Origin: Microlunatus antarcticus
GTDB lineage: Bacteria; Actinomycetota; Actinomycetes; Propionibacteriales; Propionibacteriaceae
Assembly (NCBI RefSeq): GCF_014193425.1
Contig: NZ_JACHZG010000001.1
Coordinates: forward strand, 1,674,001-1,738,000
Direction of reading: 5' to 3'
Length of the DNA: 64,000 nt
Part shown: positions 23,058 through 32,866 of the stretch, piece by piece
Position numbering within the stretch: position 1 is the stretch's first letter
Layout of the letters: the number at the start of each line of letters is the position of its first letter
The notes under the pieces: model-generated
What the model saw: only the letters and a program-made list of their open reading frames with translations
What the model was told of the DNA's origin: nothing
Databases searched by the model: none
Made by a program: the position numbers and the translations under genes

Positions 23058-25516
23058 CCGGCGCTGCGGCTCGCCACGGCGGCGATCGGCTGGCCGGCCG
23101 GCACCCCGGAACCGTCCCGGCGTCCGTCCGCGGCCGGCAGGTCGACCGGGCTTCCGCTGGCCGCCGCGGCGACGGCGGGCTGCGGCCCGACCCAGGCCAG
23201 CAGCAGCGCGTCCTCGCCCTTGAGGAACCGGTGGCAGCGCACGCCGCCCGTCGCACGGCCCTTGGCCGGGTACTCGGAGAGCGGGGTGACCTTGACGGTC
23301 CCGGGGTCGGTGCCCGGCAGGGCCGACGCGCTGCCGGCGACCGTGACGACGACGCCCTCGGTGGGGTCGGTCACGCCGAACCAGACCGCGCTGGCGCGGG
23401 GTGCGAGCCGGACGCCGGCCATCCCGCCGCCCCCGCGACCCTGCGGGCGCACGAGGCTGGCCGGGAAGTGCAGCAGCTGGGCGTCGCTGGTGACGAACAC
23501 GAGGTCGGCGCCCGCCGCCTGCTCCGCCGTCAGCTCCACCGCGCCGACGACCTCGTCGGCGTCGTCGAGGCGGACGACCTCCCACGCGTCGCGGTTGAGG
23601 ACCTCGGGAGCGACCCGCTTGACCACGCCGGAGGCCGTGCCGAGGGCCAGCCCGGGGCTGTCGGCGCGCAGCGTCGTGAGCGCGAGCGCCCGCTCGCCGG
23701 GATCGAGGGTGACGAGCTCGCTCACGTGCGTCCCGCCCTGCAGGTTGGGCGCGGCCGCGGTGGCCGGGACCGTGGGCAGGTCGAGCGCGTTCAGCCGTAC
23801 GCAGCGCCCGCGGCTCGTCAGCAGGCCCACGTCCGCGCGGGCGGTGCTGAGGATCCGGGACACGACGACGTCGTGGTTGCTGCGGGAGCCCTCGTCCGAC
23901 AGCGGGTCGGCGTGCCCGGTCCGGGCCAGCAGCCCGGCGGAGGACATCAGCACCCAGCACGGGTCGTCCGCCACCTCCAGCGGCGTGGCCGCGGTCGTCG
24001 TCGCGGTGCCGCCGGCGGCGAGCAGGATCGTCCGGCGCGCGTTGCCGTGGGTCTTGGCCACCTCGGCGAGCTCGTCGGAGACGAGCGAGCGCAGCCGGTC
24101 GGGGTTGTCGAGGATCTCGCTGAGGGCGGCGATCTGCGCGAGCAGCGCGTCCCGCTCGGACTCGAGCTCGAGGACGCTGAGCCGGGTGAGGCGGCGCAGC
24201 GGCATGTCGAGGATGTAGGTGGCCTGCACGTCGCTCAGGTCGAACGCCTCGATCAGCCGGCCCTTCGCCTGCGCCGCGTCGTCGCTGGAGCGCACGATCG
24301 CGATGACGTCGTCGATGTCGACGATGGCCAGCAGCATGCCCGCCACGAGGTGCAGCCGGTCGGTCGCCCGGGTGCGGTGGAACTCGGTGCGCCGGGTGGT
24401 GACGTCGTAGCGGTGCTGGAGGTAGACGTCGAGCATCTCGCGCAGCCCGAGGGTGCGCGGCTGGCCCTCGACCAGGGCCACGGCGTTGATGCCGAAGCTG
24501 TCCTCGAGCTTGGTCGCCTTGTAGAGCTGCTCGAGCAGCGCCTCGGGGTTGAAGCCGTTCTTGACCTCGATGACCAGCCGCATCCCGTGCGCCCGGTCGG
24601 AGAGGTCCTTCACGTCGTGGATGCCCTGCAGCCGCCGCGACTGGACGCCGGTCTTGATCTGCTCGATGACGCGCTCCGGACCGACGAGGTACGGCAGCTC
24701 GGTGATCACGATGCCCTTGCGTCGCGGGTGCACCTGCTCGATGCGCGTCGTGGCCCGGATCCGGAACGACCCGCGCCCGGTCGCGTACGCGTCGCGCACC
24801 CCGTCGAGCCCGATGATCTTGCCGCCGCTGGGAAGATCAGGACCGGGGATGAAGCGCATCAGGTCGTCGAGACCCGCCTTGGGGTGCTTGATCAGGTGAC
24901 GCAGCGCCTGCACCACCTCGACGAGGTTGTGCGGGGCGCAGTTCGTGGCCATGCCGACGGCGATGCCCGCCGCGCCGTTGACCAGCAGGTTCGGGAACGC
25001 GGCCGGCAGCACCGACGGCTCGACGTCCTTGCCGTCGTAGTTGGGCCGGAAGTCGACGGTGTCGGCGTCGAGGTCGGCCGTCATCGCCAGGGCCGCCGGT
25101 GCCATCCGGCACTCGGTGTAGCGCATCGCCGCCGGGCCGTCGTCGAGGGAGCCGAAGTTGCCGTGCCCGTCGACCAGCGTCAGCCGCATCGACCACGGCT
25201 GCGCGGTCCGGACCAGGGCGTCGTAGATCGCGCCGTCGCCGTGCGGGTGGTACTGGCCCATGACCTGCCCGACCACGCGCGCGCACTTCACGTGCGACCG
25301 GTCGGGCCGGATGCCCATCTCCTCCATCCCGTAGAGGATCCGGCGCTGCACCGGCTTCAGCCCGTCGCGGGCGTCGGGCAGCGCGCGCGAGTAGATGACC
25401 GAGTACGCGTACTCCAGGAAGCTCGTCTGCATCTCCGAGGAGACGTCGACGTCGAGGATGCGCTCGGTGAAGTCGTCCTCGGGCGGGCTCGGCTTGCTCG
25501 GCGTACGACGGGCCAT
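23054..25516 (-). CDS. parC: DNA topoisomerase IV subunit A (GyrA/ParC family)
   Basis: An 820-residue protein; start 25516 gives the usual N-terminus. The breakage-reunion domain carries the active Tyr in [12 protein letters not shown] and the helix [19 protein letters not shown], where the usual Ser (E. coli GyrA position 83) is Gly. The GyrA box QRRGGKG is absent and the C-terminal beta-propeller is short, so ParC is preferred over GyrA. It pairs with ParE (15108-17246), about 6 kb away on the other strand, for chromosome decatenation. Its stop overlaps the phospholipase D start. Confidence 0.88.
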   Translation of the reverse strand: MARRTPSKPSPPEDDFTERILDVDVSSEMQTSFLEYAYSVIYSRALPDARDGLKPVQRRILYGMEEMGIRPDRSHVKCARVVGQVMGQYHPHGDGAIYDALVRTAQPWSMRLTLVDGHGNFGSLDDGPAAMRYTECRMAPAALAMTADLDADTVDFRPNYDGKDVEPSVLPAAFPNLLVNGAAGIAVGMATNCAPHNLVEVVQALRHLIKHPKAGLDDLMRFIPGPDLPSGGKIIGLDGVRDAYATGRGSFRIRATTRIEQVHPRRKGIVITELPYLVGPERVIEQIKTGVQSRRLQGIHDVKDLSDRAHGMRLVIEVKNGFNPEALLEQLYKATKLEDSFGINAVALVEGQPRTLGLREMLDVYLQHRYDVTTRRTEFHRTRATDRLHLVAGMLLAIVDIDDVIAIVRSSDDAAQAKGRLIEAFDLSDVQATYILDMPLRRLTRLSVLELESERDALLAQIAALSEILDNPDRLRSLVSDELAEVAKTHGNARRTILLAAGGTATTTAATPLEVADDPCWVLMSSAGLLARTGHADPLSDEGSRSNHDVVVSRILSTARADVGLLTSRGRCVRLNALDLPTVPATAAAPNLQGGTHVSELVTLDPGERALALTTLRADSPGLALGTASGVVKRVAPEVLNRDAWEVVRLDDADEVVGAVELTAEQAAGADLVFVTSDAQLLHFPASLVRPQGRGGGGMAGVRLAPRASAVWFGVTDPTEGVVVTVAGSASALPGTDPGTVKVTPLSEYPAKGRATGGVRCHRFLKGEDALLLAWVGPQPAVAAAASGSPVDLPAADGRRDGSGVPAGQPIAAVASRSAG

Positions 25517-25609
25517 GCGGTCTCTGCGTCTCCCTGGTTCCACTGCGCGGGCGGTGCTCCGGTGATTCTGCCCGCCCACGGAGCAACGGGCGTCCTCCGG
25601 CGCGCTCGT

Positions 25610-25696
25610 GACGAGATCTCGACACTCGATGAGCCTGCGACCTCCCGGCCACGCTCAGCCTGTCGGCCGAGCGCGATCGAGTGTCGAGATCTCGTC
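25610..25696. repeat. Perfect 21-base inverted repeat upstream of parC
   Basis: Arms 25610-25630 and 25676-25696 are exact reverse complements over 21 bases, with core CGAGATCTCGACACTCGA, and 45 bases between. Each arm holds its own CGAGATCTCG palindrome. The gap 25517-25864 between parC and the next gene contains this element and the parC promoter region, and I see no gene there. It may be a non-coding REP/MITE-like element. Confidence 0.75.
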
Positions 25697-25864
25697 GACG
25701 TGCGACCCGCTGCCGCCACCCCCGTCCTGGCCTCACGGCCGTGAGGCGCCGAAGCTCCGCCGTAGAAGCCGCGATCGCGGACCGCTCAGCAGAACCGTCC
25801 GACCCGGGTGCGCGTGGGGACCCACGGCAGCACTCGGCGGAACGAGGCCGCTTCGGCCGGTCCC

Positions 25865-26893
25865 TCAGCCGGGTGGCGTCGGGGCGCTTGCGGACGAGAT
25901 CGGTCGGCCGGCCCGCGCCCGCTGGACCGCGTCCTCCGGCTCGGCGTCCGTCGACCAGGTCTCGATCATGGGCCCGTGCTCGGCTCGAGGGGCTCGTTCG
26001 TCGACCAGGCCGAACGTGGCGTAGGTGGCGCAGTACTCCTCGTCCGCGATCAGCCAGGCCACGACGGCCGACCGGAGCTGGTGCGCGGCCTCCTTGACGC
26101 GGTAGAGGTGCGTCGCCGCCGCGACGGCCGGGTAGGCGTCCGTGCCGTAGTCCACACCGCTGCTGTCGTGCCCGATCCGCGCCTGCAGGACCTCCTCGAG
26201 GTCCTCGCGCTCGGCGAGCCGCAGCGGCCGGCTGCCGTCCTCCACGGTGCGCACGGTCTCGGCCGTCCAGCCCCAGCCCCGCTCCTGCAGGCGGGAGGCG
26301 AGGTCGCCGCGGGTCGTGCCTTGGCTCGACCTCGCGCGGGCCACGTCCAGGCCCGCCTGCACGTCGAGAGCGCGTCCCTCCTCCGGTGGCGCCGACCCCT
26401 CGTCCGCCTCCGACCCGGGCTCCGCCTCGGCGGCGAACCGGACGCGGGCCTGCGCCAGGACCGTCTCCGGCGTGACGGCCAGCCACCGCCGCAGCCGGTC
26501 GCGGAGCTGTGGGGTCACCGGGCCGGCGTCGTCCAGGAGGCCCAGGCAGTCGACCGCCGCCCTCAGCTCGTCGGTGACGTCGAACCACAGCTCGGCTGCC
26601 TGCTGCACGGCGTAGGAGGCGCGGTCGAGCAGGGACGACACGACCTCGTCGGCCGTGTCGGACTCGGTGCGACCGAGGAGGAAGCCCTCGGACAGCCCCA
26701 TGATGCTGCTGACGTCTTCGGACTCCGCGAGCAGCAGCGGCCGCCGGCCTGCCTCGATGTGGTCGGTGGTGCCGGCCGGCCAGGACCAGCCCCGGACCCG
26801 CATGGCCAGGTCCAGGTCGGCCGGGGCGAGCGAGGTCAGGCGCGCGCGCACCGCACCGAGGTTGCGCCCGATCTGCTCGTCGTAGCCGCCCAC
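25865..26893 (-). CDS. Protein with two tandem HTH-like units, probable DNA-binding regulator
   Basis: A 342-residue protein made of two related halves. Residues 8-68 and 180-240 both carry RGWxWxAxT....E.GxRPLxLAExED, which looks like an XRE-type helix-turn-helix with an unusual tryptophan-rich recognition region. Each is followed by a helical segment (82-120 and 250-300). Residues 155-175 are an acidic linker. I recognise no named family beyond the HTH resemblance. It is alone on its strand between an MFS gene and the parC repeat. DNA binding is inference. Confidence 0.55.
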   Translation of the reverse strand: MGGYDEQIGRNLGAVRARLTSLAPADLDLAMRVRGWSWPAGTTDHIEAGRRPLLLAESEDVSSIMGLSEGFLLGRTESDTADEVVSSLLDRASYAVQQAAELWFDVTDELRAAVDCLGLLDDAGPVTPQLRDRLRRWLAVTPETVLAQARVRFAAEAEPGSEADEGSAPPEEGRALDVQAGLDVARARSSQGTTRGDLASRLQERGWGWTAETVRTVEDGSRPLRLAEREDLEEVLQARIGHDSSGVDYGTDAYPAVAAATHLYRVKEAAHQLRSAVVAWLIADEEYCATYATFGLVDERAPRAEHGPMIETWSTDAEPEDAVQRARAGRPISSASAPTPPG

Positions 26894-26923
26894 GGCCGAG
26901 ACGATAGCGAGCAGGCGTGACCG

Positions 26924-28291
26924 TCAGTGGTGCGCGGGCACGATGTGCAGCGGGAGCCGGGAGCTGCCTCGCAGCTCCAGCTCCACCGTGAGGTGCGAGC
27001 GTCGGGCCATCATCAGGCCGACGCCGACCGAGACGACGGCCACGAGGGTGCCGCAGCCGAACATGCTCGCCCGGGCGCCGTAGTGGTCGATCAGCCAGCC
27101 CACGCACGGGCCCCCGAGGGCCTGCCCGCCCAGCAGCACCAGCAGGTAGACGCTCATCACCCGACCGCGCAGCGCAGGGGTGGCGGTGGTCTGGACGAGC
27201 GAGTTGGTGCCGGTGAGGAACTGCAGGGTGCAGAAGCCGATGGCCACCAGCACGATCCCGAAGAGCCAGGTCGACGGGGCGAGCGCGGCGAGCATCACCA
27301 TGAGGCCGAGCAGGACCAGGGTGCCGGTCAGCACCCTCAGCCGTGGGACCGACTGGCGGCGGGCCGACAGGATCGCGCCGGCCAGGGCCCCGACGGCGGT
27401 GAGGGAGTTGAAGAGGCTGTAGCCGCGGACGCCGGTGGCGAAGACGTGGTCGGCGAAGGCCGCCAGGATCACCGGCATGTTCAGGCCGAAGAGCCCGATG
27501 GTCGCGGCCAGCACGATGGACCAGGCGACCTCCGACGTACGGCCGATGTAGTGCAGCGCCTCGCGCAGCTCACGGGTCTGGCCGGCGGCGCGCCTGGTCG
27601 TGGGGGCAGGACGCGAGCGGATCACGGCCACCATCGTCACGACGACGAGGCAGGACGCGGCGTTGATCAGGAACGACCAGCCCTGGCCCACGGCGTGGAT
27701 CAGCGCGCCCGAGACGGCGGGGCCGACCAGCGCGCCGAGCTGGAAGACCGACGAGTTGAGGCTGACGGCGTTGCGGATGTGGGCCGGGCCGACGAGCTCG
27801 GAGACGAAGACCTGGCGGGTGGGGTTGTCGACCACCGTGACCAGCCCGAGGACGGTGGCGAGCACGTAGACGTGCCAGGCCTGGACGGTCCCGGTGAGGG
27901 CCAGCACGCCCAGGGTGGTCGCGACCAGCGCCAGGGTGGACTGGGTGACGATGAGGATCGTCCGCTTCGGGAAGCGGTCGGCGACCACACCGCCGAGCAG
28001 CCCGAGGAACAGCATCGGCATGAACTGCAGGGCCACCGCGACGCCGACGGCGGTCACGCTGCCCGTCAGCTCCAGCACCAGCCAGTCCTGGGCGATTCGC
28101 TGCATCCAGAGCCCGGTCGTGGCCACCATCTGCGAGGTCAGGTAGAGCCGGTAGTCGCGCACCTCGAGGGCGGCGAAGGACCGGGGCCACTGCCGTACGG
28201 CGACGGGGGGAGAGAGGTCGGGAGGCGGAGCGGCTGACGGTGCGGAGGACGTCAGAACGTGTTCGGCGGGAGCCGCGGACACAGGGTTCAC
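26924..28291 (-). CDS. MFS transporter (EntS-like MFS_3 exporter)
   Basis: A 455-residue protein with a 40-residue polar N-terminus and twelve predicted helices. The MFS loop signature GGVVADRFPKRTILI follows helix 2. The FAALEVRDYRLYLTSQMVATTGLWMQRIAQDWLVLELTGS start is typical of the MFS_3 group, which includes the enterobactin exporter EntS. The GTG start is at 28291. It is divergent from a LysR gene, with a good LysR box between them, so this exporter is probably under its control, together with the FAD monooxygenase further on. Confidence 0.85.
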   Translation of the reverse strand: MNPVSAAPAEHVLTSSAPSAAPPPDLSPPVAVRQWPRSFAALEVRDYRLYLTSQMVATTGLWMQRIAQDWLVLELTGSVTAVGVAVALQFMPMLFLGLLGGVVADRFPKRTILIVTQSTLALVATTLGVLALTGTVQAWHVYVLATVLGLVTVVDNPTRQVFVSELVGPAHIRNAVSLNSSVFQLGALVGPAVSGALIHAVGQGWSFLINAASCLVVVTMVAVIRSRPAPTTRRAAGQTRELREALHYIGRTSEVAWSIVLAATIGLFGLNMPVILAAFADHVFATGVRGYSLFNSLTAVGALAGAILSARRQSVPRLRVLTGTLVLLGLMVMLAALAPSTWLFGIVLVAIGFCTLQFLTGTNSLVQTTATPALRGRVMSVYLLVLLGGQALGGPCVGWLIDHYGARASMFGCGTLVAVVSVGVGLMMARRSHLTVELELRGSSRLPLHIVPAHH

Positions 28292-28414
28292 CCAGATTCG
28301 GAGTAGCAGGCGGTACGGAGCCGAGGCTCGACGAGGGCGGCTCCACGCTGAACCGACCTCGTCACCGTAGGTCGACGCAGACCATTCGACGGGAGAATGG
28401 GGTCGATATCTCCT

Positions 28415-28429
28415 ATTGTGTATCGCAAT
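28415..28429. promoter_or_regulatory. LysR-type box (T-N11-A dyad)
   Basis: ATTG-N7-CAAT forms a dyad that fits the T-N11-A LysR consensus (T at 28416, A at 28428). A second, overlapping dyad CGATA-N12-TATCG covers 28404-28425. The site lies 50-64 bases before the LysR start and 124 bases before the MFS start, in the divergent gap. Confidence 0.6.
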
Positions 28430-28478
28430 GACTCTCCGCCGGGACGGCGGCGGGATGGCTTAAGGAGGGGGTGGGGCG

Positions 28479-29369
28479 GTGGCCCAGGAGACCAACTTCG
28501 ACCCGGTGCTGCTGCGCACCTTCCTGGCTGTGGCCAACGGGCTGAGCTTCACGCGGGCCGCGGAACAGCTCGGTCTCAGCCAGCCCACGGTGTCGCAGCA
28601 CATCCGGCGCCTGGAGGAGGCGGCGAAGCGCCAGCTCGTCCGCCGCGACACCCGGTCGGTGTCGCTCACCGACAACGGTCAGGCGATGGCCGGCTTCGCC
28701 CGGACGATCCTCGCGGCCAACGACGAGGCGGTCTCCTACTTCACCGGCTCGGCCATGAGCGGCCGGCTGCGCTTCGGTGCCGCCGACGAGCTGGCGCTGA
28801 GCGAGCTGCCCACGATCCTGCGGCAGTTCCGCGAGCTCTACCCCCGGATCAACCTGGAGCTCACGGTCACCCAGAGCGGCACTCTTTACCGCCGGCTCGC
28901 GGCCAACCACCTCGACCTGATCTTCATCAACCAGGAGGCCGACCTCGGCCGCGGCACGCTGGTCCGGCGGGACCGGCTCGTCTGGGTCGGGATCGACCGG
29001 CTGCAGCTGGCCCCCGAGCAGCCGGTGCCCGTCATCACCTACCACGCGCCGAGCCTGAGCCGGTCCGCGGCGATCGACTCGCTGGACGCGGCCGGCCGCA
29101 CCTGGCGGATCACGTGCAACACCCGGGAGATCAACGGCGTCCTCGCCGCGACCCGCGCCGGGATCGGCATCTGCGTGCTGGCCCAGAGCCGGGTGCCCGG
29201 GGACCTGCGGATCCTGTCCGGACGCTTCGACCTGCCCGCGCTGCCGGACGTCGAGATGGCGCTGGTGGACAACCCGCGGTCGTCGCGCGAGCCCGTCGAG
29301 GCGCTGAGCCGGGCCATCGTCAACCTCCCGCTCGGCCCGCACGCGGCCACGGACCGGGGGCCGCGGTAG
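28479..29369 (+). CDS. LysR-family transcriptional regulator
   Basis: A 296-residue protein with a strong ribosome binding site (TAAGGAGGGGG) before its GTG. The N-terminal winged HTH reads LLRTFLAVANGLSFTRAAEQLGLSQPTVSQHIRRLEE. The effector-binding region follows from residue 90 with two periplasmic-binding-like lobes (GRLRFGAADELALSELPTILRQF). It is divergent from the MFS exporter and upstream of an FAD monooxygenase, the standard place for their regulator. The inducer is unknown. Confidence 0.88.
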   Translation: MAQETNFDPVLLRTFLAVANGLSFTRAAEQLGLSQPTVSQHIRRLEEAAKRQLVRRDTRSVSLTDNGQAMAGFARTILAANDEAVSYFTGSAMSGRLRFGAADELALSELPTILRQFRELYPRINLELTVTQSGTLYRRLAANHLDLIFINQEADLGRGTLVRRDRLVWVGIDRLQLAPEQPVPVITYHAPSLSRSAAIDSLDAAGRTWRITCNTREINGVLAATRAGIGICVLAQSRVPGDLRILSGRFDLPALPDVEMALVDNPRSSREPVEALSRAIVNLPLGPHAATDRGPR

Positions 29370-29458
29370 CGGCGGGCAGATGACTTCGGGGCGCCGGACG
29401 GGTCTGGGTTTGACGACGACCGTGCAGATGCGCCGGGCCGAGGAGCAGGGGGAGCGAC

Positions 29459-30631
29459 ATGACCGAGATCAGGGTGCTGGTGCAGGGCGCGAGCATCGCG
29501 GGGCCGGCCCTGGCCCACTGGCTCCGCCGGCAGGGCGCTGAGGTGACGGTCGTCGAGCAGACGTCCGGGCTCCGGCCCGGCGGCCAGGCGGTGGACGTGC
29601 GCGGCGTGGCCAAGGAGGTCGTCCGTCGGATGGGCCTCGACGCGCCGGTGCGCGCGGCCTGCACCGACACGGCCGGGGCCTACGTGGTGGACGCCGACGG
29701 GAACGTCCTGGAGACCCACCGGGCCGAGGACCACGGCGGGGACGGCTACGTCGCCGAGATCGAGATCCTGCGCGGGGACCTGGCCGAGGTCCTGCACGAC
29801 GACACCGACGACACGGTCGAGTACCTCTTCGGCGACCGGATCGGGAGTCTCGACCAGGACGCCGACGGCGTCGACGTGACCTTCGCCGGCGGGGACCGCC
29901 GCCGCTTCGACCTCGTCGTGGGGGCCGACGGGCTGCACTCGGGCCTGCGGCGGATGGTCTTCGGTCCGCCCGAGCAGCACGTCCGACACCTCGGGCTCGT
30001 GCTGGCGTACTTCAGCGTGCCGAACGAGTTCGGGCTCGACCGTTGGCTGGTCGACCACCAGGAGGGTGGACGCTCGGCGGGGCTGCGACCCGTGCGCGAC
30101 GCGACCCGGGCGATCGCGATGTGCTGCTTCCCGGCCGCCGGGCGTGACGTGCCCCGCGACGTCCGGAGCCAGAAGACCCTGCTGCGCGAGCGCATGGCGG
30201 GCTTCGGCTGGTCGACGCAGCGCATCCTGGCCCACCTCGACGACACCCCGGACTTCTACCTCGACCAGGTCGCGCAGGTGGTGATGGGACGCTGGTCCCA
30301 CGGCCGGGTCGGCTTGCTCGGCGACGCCGCGTGCAGCGCCTCGCCGATGTCCGGGGGCGGTACCGGGTTGGCCCTCGTCGGTGCGTACGTGCTCGCGGGG
30401 GAGCTGGCCTCGTCCGACTGGGACCCGGAGGTCGGCTTCGCCGCGTACGAGGGGCGGATGCGCGCGTACGCGGAGGCCAACCAGGAGATCGGCCGCCTGC
30501 ACGTGCAGAGCATCCTGGGCGCCGAGCCGGACGCCGCGGCGGGCCCCGAGCCCGACCTGGAGGCCCTGACCGCGCTGATCCAGCTCGCGGTCGGCGGCCC
30601 CGAGCTGCCGGACTACGGCTGCCGCCCGTGA
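29459..30631 (+). CDS. FAD-dependent monooxygenase (PHBH/TetX-like)
   Basis: A 390-residue class A flavoprotein monooxygenase. The FAD-binding GxGxxG is altered to QGASIAGPALAHWL, the DG motif is LVVGADGLHSGLR, and the second FAD motif is GLLGDAACSASPMSGGGTGLAL. GGGGGAG precedes the ATG. It hydroxylates an aromatic or similar small compound with NAD(P)H and O2. The nearby LysR and MFS exporter suggest a detoxification or specialised-metabolite role. There is no membrane anchor. Confidence 0.83.
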   Translation: MTEIRVLVQGASIAGPALAHWLRRQGAEVTVVEQTSGLRPGGQAVDVRGVAKEVVRRMGLDAPVRAACTDTAGAYVVDADGNVLETHRAEDHGGDGYVAEIEILRGDLAEVLHDDTDDTVEYLFGDRIGSLDQDADGVDVTFAGGDRRRFDLVVGADGLHSGLRRMVFGPPEQHVRHLGLVLAYFSVPNEFGLDRWLVDHQEGGRSAGLRPVRDATRAIAMCCFPAAGRDVPRDVRSQKTLLRERMAGFGWSTQRILAHLDDTPDFYLDQVAQVVMGRWSHGRVGLLGDAACSASPMSGGGTGLALVGAYVLAGELASSDWDPEVGFAAYEGRMRAYAEANQEIGRLHVQSILGAEPDAAAGPEPDLEALTALIQLAVGGPELPDYGCRP

Positions 30632-30756
30632 GACCGGCGGTGGACGCGGTCGTCTCGTCGTCGGTGGTCGGCCCGAGCGGGAGGTCGCGCCGGTAGGCTC
30701 CACGTCGATCGCGTGACTGCTCTCCGGGCGGGATGCCGAGCACCGGGGGAGTCGTG

Positions 30757-31863
30757 ATGCCTGCAGACCCAGAGGTCGCCCCGGCCTCCGACCAGCCGGG
30801 CGCGCCCTCGCCGGAGCCCACCCTCTCCGAAGACCTCGTCGCGATGCTGGACCGGCTCGCGCAGACGATCGTCGACGTGCTCGGCTTCGGTGTCGCCGTC
30901 GTCAACCTCGTCCGTCCGGGCGACCGGCTGGAGGTCGTCTCCGTCGCCGGGGACGAGGACGCCCGCGCCGTCCTCCTCGGAACGACCGAGGGCAGCGCCC
31001 GGTGGGACCGGATGCTCGCCGTCAGCGAGTCGTGGGGCGCGCTCTGCTTCATCGACCACCGCAACGAGGCGGCGACCGCCGACATCTTCAGCTGGGTGCC
31101 CGAGATGGAGATCGGCCTCGACCCGGCGGCGTGGCACCCCGAGGACGCCCTGTTCGCGCCGCTGGTCGCCAGCGACGGCTCCCGGCTCGGCGTGCTGTCG
31201 GTGGATCTCCCGCCCGGTGGCCGGCGGCCGACGCCCGCCACCTGCCGGGCGCTCGAGGCGTTCGCGATCTCGGCCGCGCTCGCCGTCGAGCACGCCACCC
31301 TCCGCCAGCGGGCCGAGGCGTCCGAGGCCCGCTACCGGCTGCTCGCGAGCCAGGACCAGCTGACCGGCATCGCCAACCGGTCCAGCATCATCGACGACCT
31401 CGGTCGGACGAGCCAGAGCCACAACCAGGGCCAGGAGCAGGGGCAGAGCCTGGAGGCGCTGGCGTTCCTCGACCTGGACGGCTTCAAGCAGATCAACGAC
31501 CAGTACTCCCACCTCGCGGGCGACCACGTGCTCAGGACGATCGCGAGCCGCCTCAAGCGGCGGCTGCGCCCGGGCGACCAGGTGGGGCGGTGGGGCGGCG
31601 ACGAGTTCTTAGTGCTCCTGCGGCGCCTCGAGAGCGAGCGCGACGCCCTCGTCGTGCTGGAGCGGCTGTCCGCCGCCGTGGCGGAGCCCATCACGTACGG
31701 CGAGCACGAGCTGCGGCTGACGGTCAGCGTCGGGGTCGCGTTCCTCGACCCGGGCGAGGAGCTGGACCTCGAGGACCTGGTGCGGCGGGCCGACGCGGCC
31801 ATGTACCGGGTCAAGCGCGCCGGGCGCAACGCCATCGTCGTGGACGACGCGCCGCCCGGCTAG
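30757..31863 (+). CDS. GAF-GGDEF diguanylate cyclase
   Basis: Start 30757 is preferred (GGGGGAG 7 bases ahead) over an in-frame ATG at 30733. The 368-residue protein has a GAF sensor at about residues 20-175 and a GGDEF domain at 200-365. The catalytic loop is intact as WGGDEFLVLLRR, with DLDGFKQINDQYSHLAGDHVL as the GTP site. No RxxD inhibitory site precedes GGDEF by the normal five residues (LRPGDQVGRWGGDEF); R..D is displaced. It would make cyclic di-GMP. A TAGGCT -10 box is at 30694-30699. Confidence 0.87.
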   Translation: MPADPEVAPASDQPGAPSPEPTLSEDLVAMLDRLAQTIVDVLGFGVAVVNLVRPGDRLEVVSVAGDEDARAVLLGTTEGSARWDRMLAVSESWGALCFIDHRNEAATADIFSWVPEMEIGLDPAAWHPEDALFAPLVASDGSRLGVLSVDLPPGGRRPTPATCRALEAFAISAALAVEHATLRQRAEASEARYRLLASQDQLTGIANRSSIIDDLGRTSQSHNQGQEQGQSLEALAFLDLDGFKQINDQYSHLAGDHVLRTIASRLKRRLRPGDQVGRWGGDEFLVLLRRLESERDALVVLERLSAAVAEPITYGEHELRLTVSVGVAFLDPGEELDLEDLVRRADAAMYRVKRAGRNAIVVDDAPPG

Positions 31864-32795
31864 GCGCCACCGACCTCGGCGGGCACCGGGACCTCGACGG
31901 CGGCGAGGCGGTGGGCGCCCTCCACGCGCTGGCCCCAGGAGGTGGCGGCGACGATCAGCGCCGCACCGACGACGGTGAGGACGCTCAGGCGCTCGCCGCC
32001 GAGGCCGACCCCGACGGCTACGGCCCAGACGGGTTCGGTGCCCATGAGCAGGCTGGCGCGGCTGGGCGACGTACGCCGGATGGCCGACGTCTGGGCGAGG
32101 AAGGCGAAGACGGTGCACGCCAGGGCCAGGTAGGCCAGCTGCGCCCAGGCGGACAGCGGCAGCGCGGGCACCGCGCTCCCCAGCCGGGGCGCGGCGACGG
32201 CCGTCAGGAGCACGGCGCCGACCACCGCCTGGATCGTGGTGAGCGTCAGGGAGCTGTACGGGCGGTCAGCCGTGAGGCGCCCGACGAGGCTGACGTGCAC
32301 CGCCCGGACCGCCGCGGCGGCCAGCATCAGCCCGTCGCCCGACCCCGGCGCCCGGAACCCACCGTCCGACACGAGCAGGGCGACGCCCACCACCGCCACG
32401 GTCGTGGCCGCGAAGAACGGTGCGGGCAGCGGCCGGCGGCTCCAGACCCCGTCGAGCAGCGGGGTGAGGACGACGACGAGGCTGATGATCAGCCCGGCGT
32501 TGGTCGCGGTGGTCGCGGACACCCCGTACGTCTCCAACGTCAGCACCGCCGCCTGCGTGCAGCCCAGCAGGACGCCGACGCCCACCTCGCGCCGCCCGCT
32601 GATCCTCGCCCGCGCGCGCCGGCACACGAGGCCCAGCGCGACCGCGGAGATCGCGTACCGCAGGGCCAGGACCACGACGACCGGCGCCACGACCGTCAGG
32701 TCCTTGGCCACGAGGTAGCTGCTGCCCCAGACCAGGGCGACGCCCAGGAGGACGGCGTCGGTCAGCCGGCTGGACCGGGCTCGGGTGGTGCGCAC
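31860..32795 (-). CDS. EamA-family (DMT superfamily) transporter
   Basis: A 311-residue protein with ten predicted helices in two EamA repeats. The first starts ADAVLLGVALVWGSSYLVAKDL-like near residue 13 and the second near residue 155. It resembles RhtA/YdcZ-type drug and metabolite exporters. The GTG start at 32795 lies 71 bases from the divergent LysR gene. Its stop overlaps the diguanylate cyclase stop by four bases (CTAG), so the two converge. Confidence 0.83.
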   Translation of the reverse strand: MRTTRARSSRLTDAVLLGVALVWGSSYLVAKDLTVVAPVVVVLALRYAISAVALGLVCRRARARISGRREVGVGVLLGCTQAAVLTLETYGVSATTATNAGLIISLVVVLTPLLDGVWSRRPLPAPFFAATTVAVVGVALLVSDGGFRAPGSGDGLMLAAAAVRAVHVSLVGRLTADRPYSSLTLTTIQAVVGAVLLTAVAAPRLGSAVPALPLSAWAQLAYLALACTVFAFLAQTSAIRRTSPSRASLLMGTEPVWAVAVGVGLGGERLSVLTVVGAALIVAATSWGQRVEGAHRLAAVEVPVPAEVGGA

Positions 32796-32827
32796 CCGCC
32801 CACGGTCGCCAACGGCTCGATGAAGAA

Positions 32828-32840
32828 CAAGGACGTCTTG
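32828..32840. promoter_or_regulatory. Dyad in the EamA/LysR divergent promoter
   Basis: CAAG-GACGT-CTTG is an inverted repeat in the 71-base gap between the two divergent starts. It lies just upstream of TAGCGT (32855-32860), a -10 box that ends 6 bases before the LysR ATG at 32867. The placement fits autoregulation, but the dyad is not a standard T-N11-A box, so confidence is moderate. Confidence 0.4.
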
Positions 32841-32866
32841 CTCACCCGACCTTGTAGCGTGGCTTC

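Noticed and set aside
21351-24218. Long plus-strand reading frame of 955 codons opposite parC and phospholipase D
   Set aside because: High-GC antisense shadow. The peptide is Arg/Gly/His/Val-rich with no motifs, while both minus-strand genes have clear domains and catalytic residues.
25865-26893. Prophage repressor
   Set aside because: HTH units look XRE-like, but no phage integrase, structural or lysis genes are nearby and the flanking genes are ordinary chromosome genes.
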